A stretch of 64,000 nucleotides of DNA from Pseudomonas entomophila L48 (GTDB lineage: Bacteria; Pseudomonadota; Gammaproteobacteria; Pseudomonadales; Pseudomonadaceae), in assembly GCF_000026105.1 (NCBI RefSeq), contig NC_008027.1:1566001-1630000 (forward strand), written 5' to 3'. Positions within the stretch are counted from its first letter, which is position 1. Each line of letters opens with the position of its first letter. The position numbers and the translations under genes are program-made. The notes beneath the pieces were generated by a model that made no database searches, had not been told where the DNA came from, and saw nothing but the letters and a program-made list of their open reading frames with translations. Positions 25,915-34,844 of the stretch are shown here, piece by piece.

Positions 25915-27852
25915 ATGGTGGCGACCCGGCACGGTGTACTGGCCAACCTGGGCATGGCCCGCAAGCTTGGCCTGGGGTTCGCGTTGGTCTTGCTGCTGAC
26001 GCTGGTGGTGGCGGTGATCGGCGTGTATGCGCTGACCAGTATCGGTCAGCGCTTCGACGGGCTTCGGCAGATGGCGCAGTTCAACGCCGAGCTGTCGAGG
26101 CTGCGCCAGCACGAGCAAGCGTTCGCCTTGCGTTCGGACATCAAGGAGGCCGAGGCCTTGCGCGGCGGGCTGAAAAGCCTGCTGGAGCGAGCCCAGGGCG
26201 TGCCAGCACTGGCGTCTGCGCAAGCAGACCTGTCTGCCTACGGCCAAGTGTTCGATCAGTTCGTCCAGGTGGTGCAGGCCAAGGAACTGGCGCTGGACAT
26301 GGCCAGTTGGTCGGTGTCCAGCGTGGCCAACAACCTCGATGTGTTGCAGGCGGGCCTGGCCGATGACGGCGCCTACACCCTTAAGCAATCTCAAGGCCAG
26401 CAAGGTACTGAGTTTCTTGAGCAGGCGGGGCAGGTGGCCCAGGTATCGCGGCTGATGCTGCAGGCGATGGATGAGGCCCGGGTACGCCTGGACCAGAGCC
26501 GCAAGGGCGTCGAGTCTGGCCAGGGGCGCATCGCCCAGACCGTGGAAGCGGCAGGCTTGGTCGAACAGCTCAAGGGGGCGGTCGGCGATGCGGGTTACCA
26601 GAGTGTACTCGGCGAAGTGGCCGGGCATATCGCCAGCTTTTCCGAGAAGCTCAACGAGTACACCGACCTGTTGAGCCAGGAGCAGGGCATCAAGGCTCAG
26701 TTGCAAGCCAGGGCCGAGCAGGCCACGGCGCAGGTCGACCAGGCGTACGCGGCTCAGGAGCAGGCGATGCAGGGCGAGCTGGCGCGCAACGTGGTGGCCA
26801 TCGCTGCCGCCACCGCCCTGGCATTGCTGGTTGGAGTGCTGGCTGCCTGGTTGATTACCCGTGCCGTGGTCGCGCCGCTCAAGCGGGTGATCGCCCGGGC
26901 CAGGCGCATTGCCTCAGGTGAGCTGGGCATCGAAGCGGAGACGCCGCGCAAGGATGAAGTGGGGCAACTGTTGCAGGCCATGCAGCAAATGGCCGAAGGC
27001 TTGTCGGGCGTGGTGAGTGGTTTGCAGCAGGGAATCGAGCAACTGGCCGGTAGCGCCCAGGCATTGTCGGCGGTCACCGAGCAGACCAACCGCGAGGTGG
27101 GCAGCCAGAAGGACGAAACCGAGCAGGTGGCCACCGCCATGCAGCAGATGACCGCCACGGTGCACGATGTGGCGCGCAATGCCGAGCAGGCGGCGCAAGC
27201 CGCGCAAGCCGCCGATGACAAGGTCGGCTCGGGGCAGCAAGTGGTGCGCCAGAGCATGCAGCGTATCGAGCAGTTGGCCGCGGCGGCTGAAACGGCCAGC
27301 AACGGCATCGACAGCCTCAGTGCCGAGATCCACACCATCGGTAATGTTCTGGAGGTGATCAAGAGTGTCGCTGAACAGACCAACCTGCTGGCGTTGAACG
27401 CCGCCATCGAGGCGGCGAGGGCGGGTGAGCAGGGCCGCGGTTTCGCCGTGGTGGCCGACGAAGTGCGGGCGTTGGCCCGGCGCACGCAGCAATCCACCGA
27501 GGAGATCGAGCGCCTGGTCGCCAGCCTGCGCGGCAACGCCCAGCAGTCGGTGGCGCAGATTCGTGGCAGCACCGAGCTGGTGCGCCTGGCGGTGGCCGAT
27601 ACGCTGCAGACCGAGAGTGCCCTTGGCAGCATCGCTGCGGCGGTGTCGCTGATCCAGCAGATGAACCAGCAGATCGCCGCAGCGGCCGAGCAGCAGAGTT
27701 CGGTGGCCGAGGAGATCAGCCGTAGTGTCACGCAGATTCGCGGGAGTGCCGATCAGGCGGCGTTGGCCATGGAGGATAACGCCCGGTCCAGTGTCGAACT
27801 GGCCCGGCTGGGGGATGACCTGAAGGGGATGGTGGGGCATTTTCGCTTGTGA
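25915..27852 (+). CDS. Methyl-accepting chemotaxis protein with helical periplasmic domain
   Basis: A 645-residue chemoreceptor: a first membrane helix (about 20-43), a periplasmic region of about 230 residues that looks all-helical and twice the four-helix-bundle size (HBM-like, as in McpS), a second helix (about 288-312), a HAMP domain ([26 protein letters not shown]), and a signalling domain with the hairpin-tip sequence [22 protein letters not shown]. The ATG at 25915 follows GAGGGGTAA; an ATG at 25897 is an alternative. HBM receptors often sense organic acids; this ligand is unknown. It stands alone. Confidence 0.88.
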   Translation: MVATRHGVLANLGMARKLGLGFALVLLLTLVVAVIGVYALTSIGQRFDGLRQMAQFNAELSRLRQHEQAFALRSDIKEAEALRGGLKSLLERAQGVPALASAQADLSAYGQVFDQFVQVVQAKELALDMASWSVSSVANNLDVLQAGLADDGAYTLKQSQGQQGTEFLEQAGQVAQVSRLMLQAMDEARVRLDQSRKGVESGQGRIAQTVEAAGLVEQLKGAVGDAGYQSVLGEVAGHIASFSEKLNEYTDLLSQEQGIKAQLQARAEQATAQVDQAYAAQEQAMQGELARNVVAIAAATALALLVGVLAAWLITRAVVAPLKRVIARARRIASGELGIEAETPRKDEVGQLLQAMQQMAEGLSGVVSGLQQGIEQLAGSAQALSAVTEQTNREVGSQKDETEQVATAMQQMTATVHDVARNAEQAAQAAQAADDKVGSGQQVVRQSMQRIEQLAAAAETASNGIDSLSAEIHTIGNVLEVIKSVAEQTNLLALNAAIEAARAGEQGRGFAVVADEVRALARRTQQSTEEIERLVASLRGNAQQSVAQIRGSTELVRLAVADTLQTESALGSIAAAVSLIQQMNQQIAAAAEQQSSVAEEISRSVTQIRGSADQAALAMEDNARSSVELARLGDDLKGMVGHFRL

Positions 27853-27867
27853 AACGTTGCAAGGCCC

Positions 27868-27926
27868 GGTTCGCCGGCAAGCCGGCTCCTACAGATGTTC
27901 GGTAGGCGCTGGCTTGCCGGCGAACG
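27868..27926. repeat. REP-like pair, TTCGCCGGCAAGCCGGCTCCTAC type
   Basis: GTTCGCCGGCAAGCCGGCTC at the left is mirrored by GGCTTGCCGGCGAAC at the right, between the convergent chemoreceptor and benE genes. Confidence 0.85.
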
Positions 27927-27932
27927 GCTGTT

Positions 27933-29123
27933 TCAATCCTTGCGCGGGCTCAGGATCAGCAGGGTCAACACCCCCGCCACGATCCCCCAGAACGCCGAGC
28001 CGATCGAGAACAGGGTGAAGCCCGACGCCGTCACCATGAACGTGATCAGCGCCGCCTCGCGTTCACGGGCCTCGCCCATGGCCACGCTCAGGCCGTTCAT
28101 GATCGAGCCGAACAGCGCCAGGGCGGCAATCGACAGCACCAGCTCCTTGGGCAGCGCGCCGAACAGCGCCGCCAGGGTGGCGCCAAAGGTGCCGGCCACG
28201 CCATAGAAGATTCCACACCAGACCGCTGCGGTATAGCGCTTGGCCGGGTCTTCATGGGCATGCGGGCCGGTGCAGATCGCCGCGCTGATCGCTGCCAGGT
28301 TTATGCCGTGAGAGCCGAACGGTGCCAGCAGCAACGAGGCGAAGCCGGTGGCCGAGATCAGCGGCGAGGCGGGTACCTGGTAGCCATCGGCGCGCAGTAC
28401 CGCGACGCCGGGCATGTTCTGCGAGGTCATGGCCACGACGAACAGCGGGATGCCGATGCTGATGGTCGCCGCCAGCGAGAAGCTCGGGGTAGTCCACACC
28501 GGCGTGGCGATCTCCAGTTGGAAACCGCTGAAGTCCAGCAACCCCAGGACACCGGACAGCGCCGTGCCGACCAGCAGCGCGGCGAGTACGCAATAGCGTG
28601 GCGACAGGCGTTTGACCAGCAGGTAACTGAAGAACATGCCCAGCACCAGCAGGGTGCGGTGCTGCGCGGCGACGAAGATCTCGCTGCCGATCTTGAACAG
28701 GATGCCGGCCAGCAATGCCGAGGCCAGCGAGGCGGGGATGCGCCTGACCAGGCGTTCGAAGCTGCCGGTCAGCCCACAGATCAGCACCAGCACGGCGCAG
28801 GTGATGTAGGCACCGATCGCCTCGCTGTAGCTGACCCCGCCCAGGCTGGTGATCAGCAGCGCCGCGCCAGGTGTCGACCAGGCCACCGTGATGGGTGTGC
28901 GATAGCGCAGCGACAGGCCGATACTGCACGCCGCCATGCCGATCGACAGTGCCCAGATCCACGATGAGATCTGCGCGCTGGTGAGCCCCGCCGCCTGGCC
29001 GGCCTGGAACATCAGCACCAGCGAGCTGGTATAGCCGGTGAGCATGGCGATGAAGCCGGCGACCACCGCCGACGGAGAGCTGTCCGCCAGCGGCCGCAGG
29101 CGCGCGGAGGTGGCATCGGTCAT
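27933..29123 (-). CDS. benE: BenE family benzoate/H+ symporter
   Basis: A 396-residue inner-membrane protein with about 12 hydrophobic helices. Its pattern SIGLSLRYRTPITVAWSTPGAALL (about 68-91) and TSQNMPGVAVLRADGYQVP (about 232-250) is characteristic of the BenE family of proton-coupled aromatic acid transporters. No benzoate catabolic (benABC) or catechol genes are in the window, so the transported substrate may be another carboxylate. It starts with ATG at 29123 and is divergent from the GST gene. Confidence 0.85.
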   Translation of the reverse strand: MTDATSARLRPLADSSPSAVVAGFIAMLTGYTSSLVLMFQAGQAAGLTSAQISSWIWALSIGMAACSIGLSLRYRTPITVAWSTPGAALLITSLGGVSYSEAIGAYITCAVLVLICGLTGSFERLVRRIPASLASALLAGILFKIGSEIFVAAQHRTLLVLGMFFSYLLVKRLSPRYCVLAALLVGTALSGVLGLLDFSGFQLEIATPVWTTPSFSLAATISIGIPLFVVAMTSQNMPGVAVLRADGYQVPASPLISATGFASLLLAPFGSHGINLAAISAAICTGPHAHEDPAKRYTAAVWCGIFYGVAGTFGATLAALFGALPKELVLSIAALALFGSIMNGLSVAMGEAREREAALITFMVTASGFTLFSIGSAFWGIVAGVLTLLILSPRKD

Positions 29124-29268
29124 GGGGTAATTCCTTGTACAGGTGTAAGCATTTTTTGCAGGCTACCGCGTCATGGGGCGTTTCTTGCCATACAGCAGCC
29201 ATTGCATTTAACCGTACAGTCGCCAACTATTGGCCTCGGATAGGCAACTGCGTGAAAGGGGAGGGGCG

Positions 29269-29871
29269 ATGTACAAGGTGTATGGGGATTACCAGTCGGG
29301 CAACTGCTACAAGGTCAAGCTGATGCTCAGCCTGCTTGGCCGCCCGTATGAATGGCATTCGGTGGATATTCTCAAGGGTGAGACCGAGACCCCCGAGTTC
29401 CTGGCCATGAACCCCAACGGCAAGGTGCCGGTGCTGCAGCTGGAAGATGGCACCTGCCTGTGGGAGTCCAACGCGATTCTCAACTTCCTGGCCGACGGCA
29501 GCGAGTTCCTGCCCAGCGAACCGCGCCTGCGTACCCAAGTGCTGCAGTGGCAGTTCTTCGAGCAGTACAGCCATGAACCCTACATTGCCGTGGCGCGTTT
29601 CATCCAGTTCTACCTGGGGCTGCCGGACGAGCGCATCGAGGAGTATCGCAAGTTGCACAAGGGCGGGTACAAGGCCCTCAAGGTGATGGAGCGGCAGTTG
29701 CAGATGACGCCATACCTGGTCGGGGACCAGTATTCGATTGCCGATGTGGCTTTATATGCCTACACCCATGTGGCCCATCAGGGCGGGTTCGACCTGGCCG
29801 ATTTCCCGGCGGTGAGAGCCTGGCTGGAGCGGGTGGCGAGCCATCCGCGGCATGTGCCTTTGGTGGATTGA
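29269..29871 (+). CDS. Glutathione S-transferase family protein
   Basis: A 200-residue two-domain GST. The N-terminal thioredoxin-like domain begins MYKVYGDYQSGNCYKVKLML, has a candidate catalytic Ser10/Asn12 region, the cis-proline segment NPNGKVPVLQLEDG and ESNAILNFLA; the all-helical C-terminal domain carries YSIADVALYAYTHVA (the N-capping box). I chose the ATG at 29269, preceded by GAGGGG, rather than the in-frame ATG at 29230. It may act in detoxification; substrate unknown. Confidence 0.87.
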   Translation: MYKVYGDYQSGNCYKVKLMLSLLGRPYEWHSVDILKGETETPEFLAMNPNGKVPVLQLEDGTCLWESNAILNFLADGSEFLPSEPRLRTQVLQWQFFEQYSHEPYIAVARFIQFYLGLPDERIEEYRKLHKGGYKALKVMERQLQMTPYLVGDQYSIADVALYAYTHVAHQGGFDLADFPAVRAWLERVASHPRHVPLVD

Positions 29872-29880
29872 GCACGGGCC

Positions 29881-29940
29881 CTGTTCGCCGGCAAGCCGGC
29901 TCCTACGAGTACCAGTAGGAGCCGGCTTGCCGGCGAACAG
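29881..29940. repeat. REP-like pair, TTCGCCGGCAAGCCGGCTCCTAC type
   Basis: A nearly perfect 60-bp palindrome: CTGTTCGCCGGCAAGCCGGC on the left mirrored by GCCGGCTTGCCGGCGAACAG on the right, between convergent GST and glutaredoxin genes. Confidence 0.88.
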
Positions 29941-29945
29941 CGCTG

Positions 29946-30317
29946 TCAGATCGCGGCGAAGCGTTTGTCCAGGTAGGCGATGATGTCCTTGGATTCGTAC
30001 ATCCAGGTGACCTTGTCGCCTTCCTCGATGCGCAGGCACGGCACCTTCACCCGGCCACCGCCTTCGAGCAGCGCCTGGCGGTGCTGCGGGTCGTTCTTCG
30101 CATCACGCAGCGCCACCGGCACATTGAGGCGGTGCAGGGTGCGGCGGGTCTTGACGCAGAACGGGCAGGCATGGAACTGGTACAGCGCGAGGCCTTTGGC
30201 CTCCTGCTCGACACCGGCCTGGGCCGTGGCATCGCGCTTTTTCTTGGCCGGGCGGCTGATCCAGTCAGCGAACACGATGAGCTGGCCGAGGCCGACCCGC
30301 AGGGCTTTGACGATCAT
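29946..30317 (-). CDS. Glutaredoxin-like protein with N-terminal extension
   Basis: A 123-residue protein. Residues about 45-123 form a glutaredoxin/GST-N domain with the redox motif HACPFCVKTRRTL (CxxC-type CPFC), a KVPCLRIEEGDKV cis-proline segment and MYESKDIIAYL. The first 40 residues include a hydrophobic stretch (VKALRVGLGQLIVFADWI) that may anchor it at the membrane. I chose the ATG at 30317, preceded by TCAGGAGTTG; a TTG two codons upstream is unlikely. Next upstream on this strand is folE, separated by a terminator. Confidence 0.83.
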   Translation of the reverse strand: MIVKALRVGLGQLIVFADWISRPAKKKRDATAQAGVEQEAKGLALYQFHACPFCVKTRRTLHRLNVPVALRDAKNDPQHRQALLEGGGRVKVPCLRIEEGDKVTWMYESKDIIAYLDKRFAAI

Positions 30318-30331
30318 GGGCAACTCCTGAA

Positions 30332-30360
30332 AAGAAAAAGCCGACCCAAATGGGTCGGCT
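30332..30360 (-). terminator. Terminator of folE
   Basis: On the minus strand AGCCGACCCA pairs with TGGGTCGGCT through a 2-nt loop (30339-30360) and is followed by TTTTTCTTTT. It lies 17 nt after the folE stop. Confidence 0.88.
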
Positions 30361-30376
30361 CCGGATCACAGGCCGA

Positions 30377-30922
30377 TCACTTGATCAGGCTGAGGAACTC
30401 GCTGCGGGTGGAGGCGTTCTCGCGGAACTCGCCGAGCATCACCGAGGTGAGCATGGTCGAGTTCTGCTTCTCGACGCCGCGCATCATCATGCACATGTGC
30501 TTGGCTTCGATGACCACGGCCACGCCCGCGGCGCCGGTCACCTGCTGGACGGCCTCGGCGATCTGGCGGCTGAGGTTTTCCTGGATCTGCAGGCGACGGG
30601 CGAACATGTCGACGATCCGCGCAACCTTCGACAGGCCGAGCACCTTGCCCTGGGGCAGGTAGGCGACATGGGCCTTGCCGATGAACGGCAGCATGTGGTG
30701 TTCGCACATCGAGTACAGCTCGATGTCCCGGACCAGCACCATTTCGCTGTTGTCGGAGCTGAACAGCGCACCGTTGGTCACTTCTTCCAGGGTCTGCTCA
30801 TAACCGCGGCAAAGGTATTTCATGGCCTTCGCAGCCCGTTTCGGCGTGTCGAGCAGGCCTTCGCGGGAGACGTCCTCGCCCAGCTGGCTGAGGATCTCGG
30901 TGTAGTTCTGTTCCAGGGACAT
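30377..30922 (-). CDS. folE: GTP cyclohydrolase I
   Basis: Opens GTP to 7,8-dihydroneopterin triphosphate, the first step to folate. The 181-residue product starts [17 protein letters not shown] and has the zinc and active-site motifs [19 protein letters not shown] (Cys/His ligands, about 72-77) and [18 protein letters not shown] (second Cys near 143). The ATG at 30922 gives the normal length; an upstream in-frame extension to 30973 is not supported. Pseudomonads often carry more than one folE; whether another exists is outside the window. Confidence 0.95.
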   Translation of the reverse strand: MSLEQNYTEILSQLGEDVSREGLLDTPKRAAKAMKYLCRGYEQTLEEVTNGALFSSDNSEMVLVRDIELYSMCEHHMLPFIGKAHVAYLPQGKVLGLSKVARIVDMFARRLQIQENLSRQIAEAVQQVTGAAGVAVVIEAKHMCMMMRGVEKQNSTMLTSVMLGEFRENASTRSEFLSLIK

Positions 30923-30991
30923 GGATCTACCTGTGGAAAATTTCGCAAAGACGAAGGGTACGGCGCCAAGCACGGCGCTGCAAGCGCGATG

Positions 30992-31552
30992 TCATTCGTC
31001 GCGGCCTTCGAGCATGGTTCGCTTGAGCATGACGTACAGCGCGCCGGTGCCGCCGTGGCGGGCCTGGCAGGAGGCAAAGCCGAGCACCTGCGGGTGTTGG
31101 CGCAGCCAGGTGTTGACGTGGCTCTTGATCATCGGGCGCTTGCCATCGATGCGCGCGGCCTTGCCGTGGGTCACGCGCACGCAGCGCACTTCGAGCTTGG
31201 TGGCTTCGGCGATGAAGTCCCACAGGGTTTCGCGCGCTTTCTCGACGCTCATGCCGTGCAGGTCGAGGCTGCCCTCGAAGGCGATCTGGCCGAGTTTGAG
31301 CTTGCGGATCTGGCTTTCCTGCACGCCGTCGCGGCGCCACATCAGTTCGTCTTCGGCGCCGACGTCAATCACGAACTGGTCGGACAGGCCGTCGACGACC
31401 AATGGCTGGTCGCTACGGATGGTCGCCGCTTGGCGCAGGCCGGCCAGCTGCTTGCGGTCGGCCTTGGGTTTGCCGACTTCGGCGCGATCGTGCTGGATCG
31501 GCTTGACCCCGCGCACTTCGCTGCGGAAGAGGGAAAAATCGTCGTCTTGCAT
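30992..31552 (-). CDS. Smr domain protein
   Basis: A 186-residue protein with a C-terminal Smr (MutS2-type) domain: the signatures LDLHGMSVEKARETL (about 98-112) and THGKAAR (TGKG-like, about 129-135) are visible, followed by LRQHPQVLGFASCQARHGGTGALYV. Stand-alone Smr proteins such as E. coli YdaL/SmrB have endonuclease activity on branched DNA or, for SmrB, on mRNA of collided ribosomes. The ATG at 31552 (start MQDDDFSLFR) is preceded by GGAGGCACC. It lies about 70 bp upstream of folE on the same strand. Confidence 0.88.
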   Translation of the reverse strand: MQDDDFSLFRSEVRGVKPIQHDRAEVGKPKADRKQLAGLRQAATIRSDQPLVVDGLSDQFVIDVGAEDELMWRRDGVQESQIRKLKLGQIAFEGSLDLHGMSVEKARETLWDFIAEATKLEVRCVRVTHGKAARIDGKRPMIKSHVNTWLRQHPQVLGFASCQARHGGTGALYVMLKRTMLEGRDE

Positions 31553-31650
31553 GGTGCCTCCACGTGGGCGGCGTAGTTTACGCGACTGGGCGTCGGAGTG
31601 AAGCCTTGGGTTGTGCCTGTGAGGCCGGCGCTCATCGAACTCAGCACAAC

Positions 31651-31738
31651 CTGTAGGAGCGGCTTTAGCCGCGATCACCCGCAGAGCGGGTGAATAGACA
31701 CCGCGGTGCCTGCATCGCCGCTGAAGCCGCTCCTACAG
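31651..31738. repeat. REP-like pair, GTAGGAGCGGCTT type
   Basis: CTGTAGGAGCGGCTTTAGCC at the left is mirrored by GGCTGAAGCCGCTCCTACAG-like sequence at the right. It lies upstream of smr, near the 3' end of the 31760-32080 gene. Confidence 0.85.
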
Positions 31739-31759
31739 AGGGCCTTGATGTTCAACAGG

Positions 31760-32080
31760 TCAGTCGTGTTTCTTCATCAGGTGTGGCGCCAGGTTCAGCC
31801 CGTGCCCACGGCGCAGGCGAATGCGGTTGCGGCGCCAGCCGCGTACACCGAAGTACAGCAGCAGGATACCGACCACCGCGAGTGTCGCCGCCAGCGGCTG
31901 GTTGGCGTTGAGTTCGGCGAGGGCGGGGTAGCTGCCCAGCAGGCCGGCGACGCCGGCCATGGTGAGAAGGATGCCCAGCGTCGCGAGCAGTACCGAGAAG
32001 GCGGCGCCCAGGCGCGCGCCCCAGTTGCTCGGTTCGCGCTGGCGCAGGCGCTTGGCATCGAAACGGCCTTTGAGCTTCAT
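31760..32080 (-). CDS. Hypothetical two-helix membrane protein
   Basis: A 106-residue protein of unknown function. It has a basic N-terminus (MKLKGRFDAKRLRQRE), two hydrophobic helices (about 23-49 and 61-80) and a strongly basic tail (GWRRNRIRLRRGHG) predicted to be cytoplasmic by the positive-inside rule. AGGACTTCG lies upstream of the ATG. I do not recognise the family. Codon use fits the chromosome. It is between the Smr and isochorismatase-like genes on the same strand. Confidence 0.65.
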   Translation of the reverse strand: MKLKGRFDAKRLRQREPSNWGARLGAAFSVLLATLGILLTMAGVAGLLGSYPALAELNANQPLAATLAVVGILLLYFGVRGWRRNRIRLRRGHGLNLAPHLMKKHD

Positions 32081-32168
32081 TCGAAGTCCTCTGGATCTTT
32101 GTAACGCTGATCCGGATTTCGACCTGCGGGCTGTCCTTGGGTTCCGCCCGTCCGCCGGACGGTCTCGG

Positions 32169-32762
32169 TCAGACCAGGCTGGCGGTGGGGGCGACGCAGG
32201 CGAAGTTGTCGGCCATCACGGCCATTTCGCACTGGTGGATCTGCGCGGCGGAGATCACCGTATCCTTGAGGGCAAGGTCACGGGTCGCCGAGGCATCTTC
32301 CACCAGGGTGCAGCGATAACCATAGTCCTTGGCGCGGCGCACGGTGGTGCTGACGCTCGAGTGGCTCATGAAGCCGCAGACGATCAGGTCCAGCGGGCCG
32401 AACGCCTGCAGCGTTTCGTGCAGCTTGGTGTTCTTGAACGCGTTGGGCATGCGCTTTTCAATGACGACTTCGCCCTCCAGCGGCTCCAGGCCGGGGATGA
32501 ACTCACCCCCTGGGCCCTGCGGGTCGAAGCGACCGCCGACGGTACCGAGGTGGCGGACGTGGATGATCGGACGGTTGGCCTTGCGGGCGGCGTCGAGCAA
32601 CCTGACGATGTTCGCCACGGCCTCGTCCATGCCCGACAGCGCCAGCGGACCGCTCAGGTACTCCTTTTGCGCATCGATGACGATCAGGCTGGCTTGGCCC
32701 AGCTTGGCCGGCGGGTAGTCGCGGCCAGTGAGGCGGAACATCGTGGTTGGAACGGAGGACAT
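32169..32762 (-). CDS. Isochorismatase-like hydrolase with Ser at the nucleophile position
   Basis: A 197-residue alpha/beta protein of the cysteine-hydrolase/isochorismatase superfamily. LIVIDAQKEY supplies the catalytic Asp (Asp30), EKRMPNAF the Lys (Lys103), and VCGFMSHSSVSTTVRRA the strand and helix that normally carry the nucleophilic Cys. Here that position is Ser136 (family members usually read ..HMCVSTT or similar). A nearby Cys129 is the one preceding the Gly. The ATG at 32762 follows AAGGAG. It is divergent from prmB. Some superfamily members lacking the Cys do non-hydrolytic or isochorismatase chemistry; activity cannot be assigned. Confidence 0.78.
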   Translation of the reverse strand: MSSVPTTMFRLTGRDYPPAKLGQASLIVIDAQKEYLSGPLALSGMDEAVANIVRLLDAARKANRPIIHVRHLGTVGGRFDPQGPGGEFIPGLEPLEGEVVIEKRMPNAFKNTKLHETLQAFGPLDLIVCGFMSHSSVSTTVRRAKDYGYRCTLVEDASATRDLALKDTVISAAQIHQCEMAVMADNFACVAPTASLV

Positions 32763-32941
32763 CAAGGGCTCCTTGGATAGGGCTTTTGTATACCTATTCT
32801 CCCTCGCCTTGGCGTCAATGTGAATGGTTGACATTGCAGGCGGCATGGTTACTGGCCTGGGGCTATTCATTCGGCCATCGGAGAAAACAAATGTGTGGTG
32901 TGGGCTGTTAGACTTTTGTCCTGTCTGAAAAGGAGTACCCC

Positions 32942-33850
32942 GTGATCACATCCCGCCTGCGCACCCTGCGCGACCATATCCGCTGGGCGGTCAGCCGCTT
33001 CCATGAGCACGAGCTGTTCTTCGGCCACGGCGCCGACAATGCCTGGGACGAGGCCCGGCTGCTGGTGCTCGGTTCGGTACACCTGCCGTGGGAGGTGGCC
33101 GACAGTTACCTGGACTGCCAGCTGGAGGACGATGAACGGGTACGCCTGCAGCACCTGCTCAAGCGCCGCATCGAAGAGCGCGTGCCTACCGCCTACCTGC
33201 TGGGCGAGGCGTGGTTCTGCGGCATGTCGTTCATCGTCGATGAGCGCGTGCTGGTGCCTCGCTCACCCATTGGCGAGTTGATCGAAAAGCGTTTCGAGCC
33301 TTGGCTGGCGACGGAACCGGCACGCATTCTCGACCTGTGCACCGGTTCCGGTTGCATCGGCATCGTCGCTGCGGATGTGTTCCAGGACGCCGAGGTGGTG
33401 CTGGCCGACCTGTCCTTCGCTGCGTTGGAAGTGGCCAACCAGAACATCGAGCGCCATGGCCTGGAGCAGCGGGTCTATACCGTGCAGGGGGATGGCTTCG
33501 GCGGGCTGCCGGGGCAGCGCTTCGACTTGATCCTGTCCAACCCGCCGTATGTCGACGCCGAGGATTTCGATGACATGCCGGCCGAGTACCACCACGAGCC
33601 CGAGTTGGGCCTGGCCTGCGGCAACGATGGCCTGGACCTGGTGCGGCGGATGCTGGCCGAAGCGGCCGATCACCTGACCGAGAAGGGCTTGCTGATCGTC
33701 GAGGTGGGCAACAGCCAGGTGCATGTCGAGGCGCTGTACCCGGAAGTGGACTTCGCCTGGCTCGAGTTCGAGCGCGGTGGCCACGGGGTGTTCATGCTGA
33801 CCGCCGAGCAGTGCCGCAAGCACCAGGATCTGTTCAAGTCGCGGGTGTGA
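32942..33850 (+). CDS. prmB: 50S ribosomal protein L3 glutamine N5-methyltransferase
   Basis: Methylates a glutamine of ribosomal protein L3 using S-adenosylmethionine. The 302-residue product has the helical N-terminal domain, [29 protein letters not shown] (in part), motif [13 protein letters not shown] (about 132-143) and the catalytic NPPY in [14 protein letters not shown] (about 199-202). PrmB is distinguished from release-factor methylase PrmC by this N-terminal region and position near aroC. The GTG at 32942 is preceded by AAAAGGAG. Confidence 0.93.
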   Translation: MITSRLRTLRDHIRWAVSRFHEHELFFGHGADNAWDEARLLVLGSVHLPWEVADSYLDCQLEDDERVRLQHLLKRRIEERVPTAYLLGEAWFCGMSFIVDERVLVPRSPIGELIEKRFEPWLATEPARILDLCTGSGCIGIVAADVFQDAEVVLADLSFAALEVANQNIERHGLEQRVYTVQGDGFGGLPGQRFDLILSNPPYVDAEDFDDMPAEYHHEPELGLACGNDGLDLVRRMLAEAADHLTEKGLLIVEVGNSQVHVEALYPEVDFAWLEFERGGHGVFMLTAEQCRKHQDLFKSRV

Positions 33851-33876
33851 TTTGAATGGGGCTGCCTTGCAGCCCT

Positions 33877-33935
33877 TTCGCCGACAAGCCGGCTCCTACG
33901 CGGTATTTTCTGTAGGAGCCGGCTTGCCGGCGAAC
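33877..33935. repeat. REP-like pair, TTCGCCGGCAAGCCGGCTCCTAC type
   Basis: Mirrored units TTCGCCGACAAGCCGGCTCC and GGAGCCGGCTTGCCGGCGAA lie between convergent prmB and the GNAT-like gene; the left unit has one mismatch (GACAAG). Confidence 0.85.
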
Positions 33936-33937
33936 AA

Positions 33938-34720
33938 TCAGCGGGTGGCGATCCAGATCAACAGCCCCGCCTGGAACACCGCGAAGGCCACCAGGCAGGT
34001 GATGGTGAAGCGCAAGCCGCTGTCCTCGCGACGGTACTTGGACACGCGCTCGTCACGCTCACGCAGCTGGGCTTCCTTCTCCATCAGGTTCTGCTCGGCC
34101 TGCTGCAGCATGCCGGCCGCCTCGATGATATCGACGCGCTGGACCTTCTCGGTGTTCCAGCCACCCTTGAGCTGGCCCACCGCGGTTTCCACCACGCGCC
34201 CCTTGAGCAACTGGCCATCGGCGTATTCCACGGCCAGGCCGACGCTGGCCAGCACGTGGTCGCGGCGCAGGCGAGTGTCCTCGTTGAGTGCATCCTTGTT
34301 CGGCAGGTTCATGCCTTCGACCCGGTAGTGCGAGCAACGTTGTTGCAACCATTGCACCGCCTGGGCCAGCAGGAAGCGACCGAGACCGCGGTTCAGCGGT
34401 TCGAGTTGCAGGCCACTGTCGCTGCCGATGCGCACCAGGCGCTGTTCGTGGTCGACGCGGATGTCCAGCTGGTTCTGTTCCTTGCGCACTTTCTGCCCGG
34501 GCAGGCGGATTTCCATGCGCAGCAGGCTGTGGGCCTTGTCGTGGCGCTCGGCGTAGCCGAACTGGACGAAGCGCAGCGGCCGCGCGCCGCTGTTGCGGTC
34601 GGTCGGCAGCGGCGCCAGGCGCAGCAGCTGGAAGTGTTCGGCGGCAAGCTCCGCCCAGGGCTGGGGGGCGCTGTCCGGGGCTTGTTCTTCTGTCGCCTCG
34701 GCGGCGGGGGCATCGGTCAT
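33938..34720 (-). CDS. GNAT-like domain protein with C-terminal coiled coil and membrane anchor
   Basis: A 260-residue protein I cannot name. Residues about 109-155 (LNRGLGRFLLAQAVQWLQQR, later NKDALNEDT and RRDHVLASVGL) resemble the acetyl-CoA loop, strand and helix of GNAT acetyltransferases. Residues about 195-230 are a charged heptad-like helix (QQAEQNLMEKEAQLRERDER), and 238-257 form one hydrophobic helix just before the C-terminus, as in tail-anchored proteins. The ATG at 34720 follows GAGGATTG; an in-frame ATG at 34789 would add 23 residues. It lies between prmB and an aroC-side hydrolase gene, an order also known from P. aeruginosa. Confidence 0.65.
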   Translation of the reverse strand: MTDAPAAEATEEQAPDSAPQPWAELAAEHFQLLRLAPLPTDRNSGARPLRFVQFGYAERHDKAHSLLRMEIRLPGQKVRKEQNQLDIRVDHEQRLVRIGSDSGLQLEPLNRGLGRFLLAQAVQWLQQRCSHYRVEGMNLPNKDALNEDTRLRRDHVLASVGLAVEYADGQLLKGRVVETAVGQLKGGWNTEKVQRVDIIEAAGMLQQAEQNLMEKEAQLRERDERVSKYRREDSGLRFTITCLVAFAVFQAGLLIWIATR

Positions 34721-34844
34721 CAGGGCAATCCTCAAGTGCACGGCGGCCGGGTGTTCAGCGGGCCTCGGCGCCGTGATCACGACCTTCATAGCTGCATTAT
34801 CGGCAGCCTGGCCAAAGACCTGAGTATTGTCGGTGATCGCCCCT

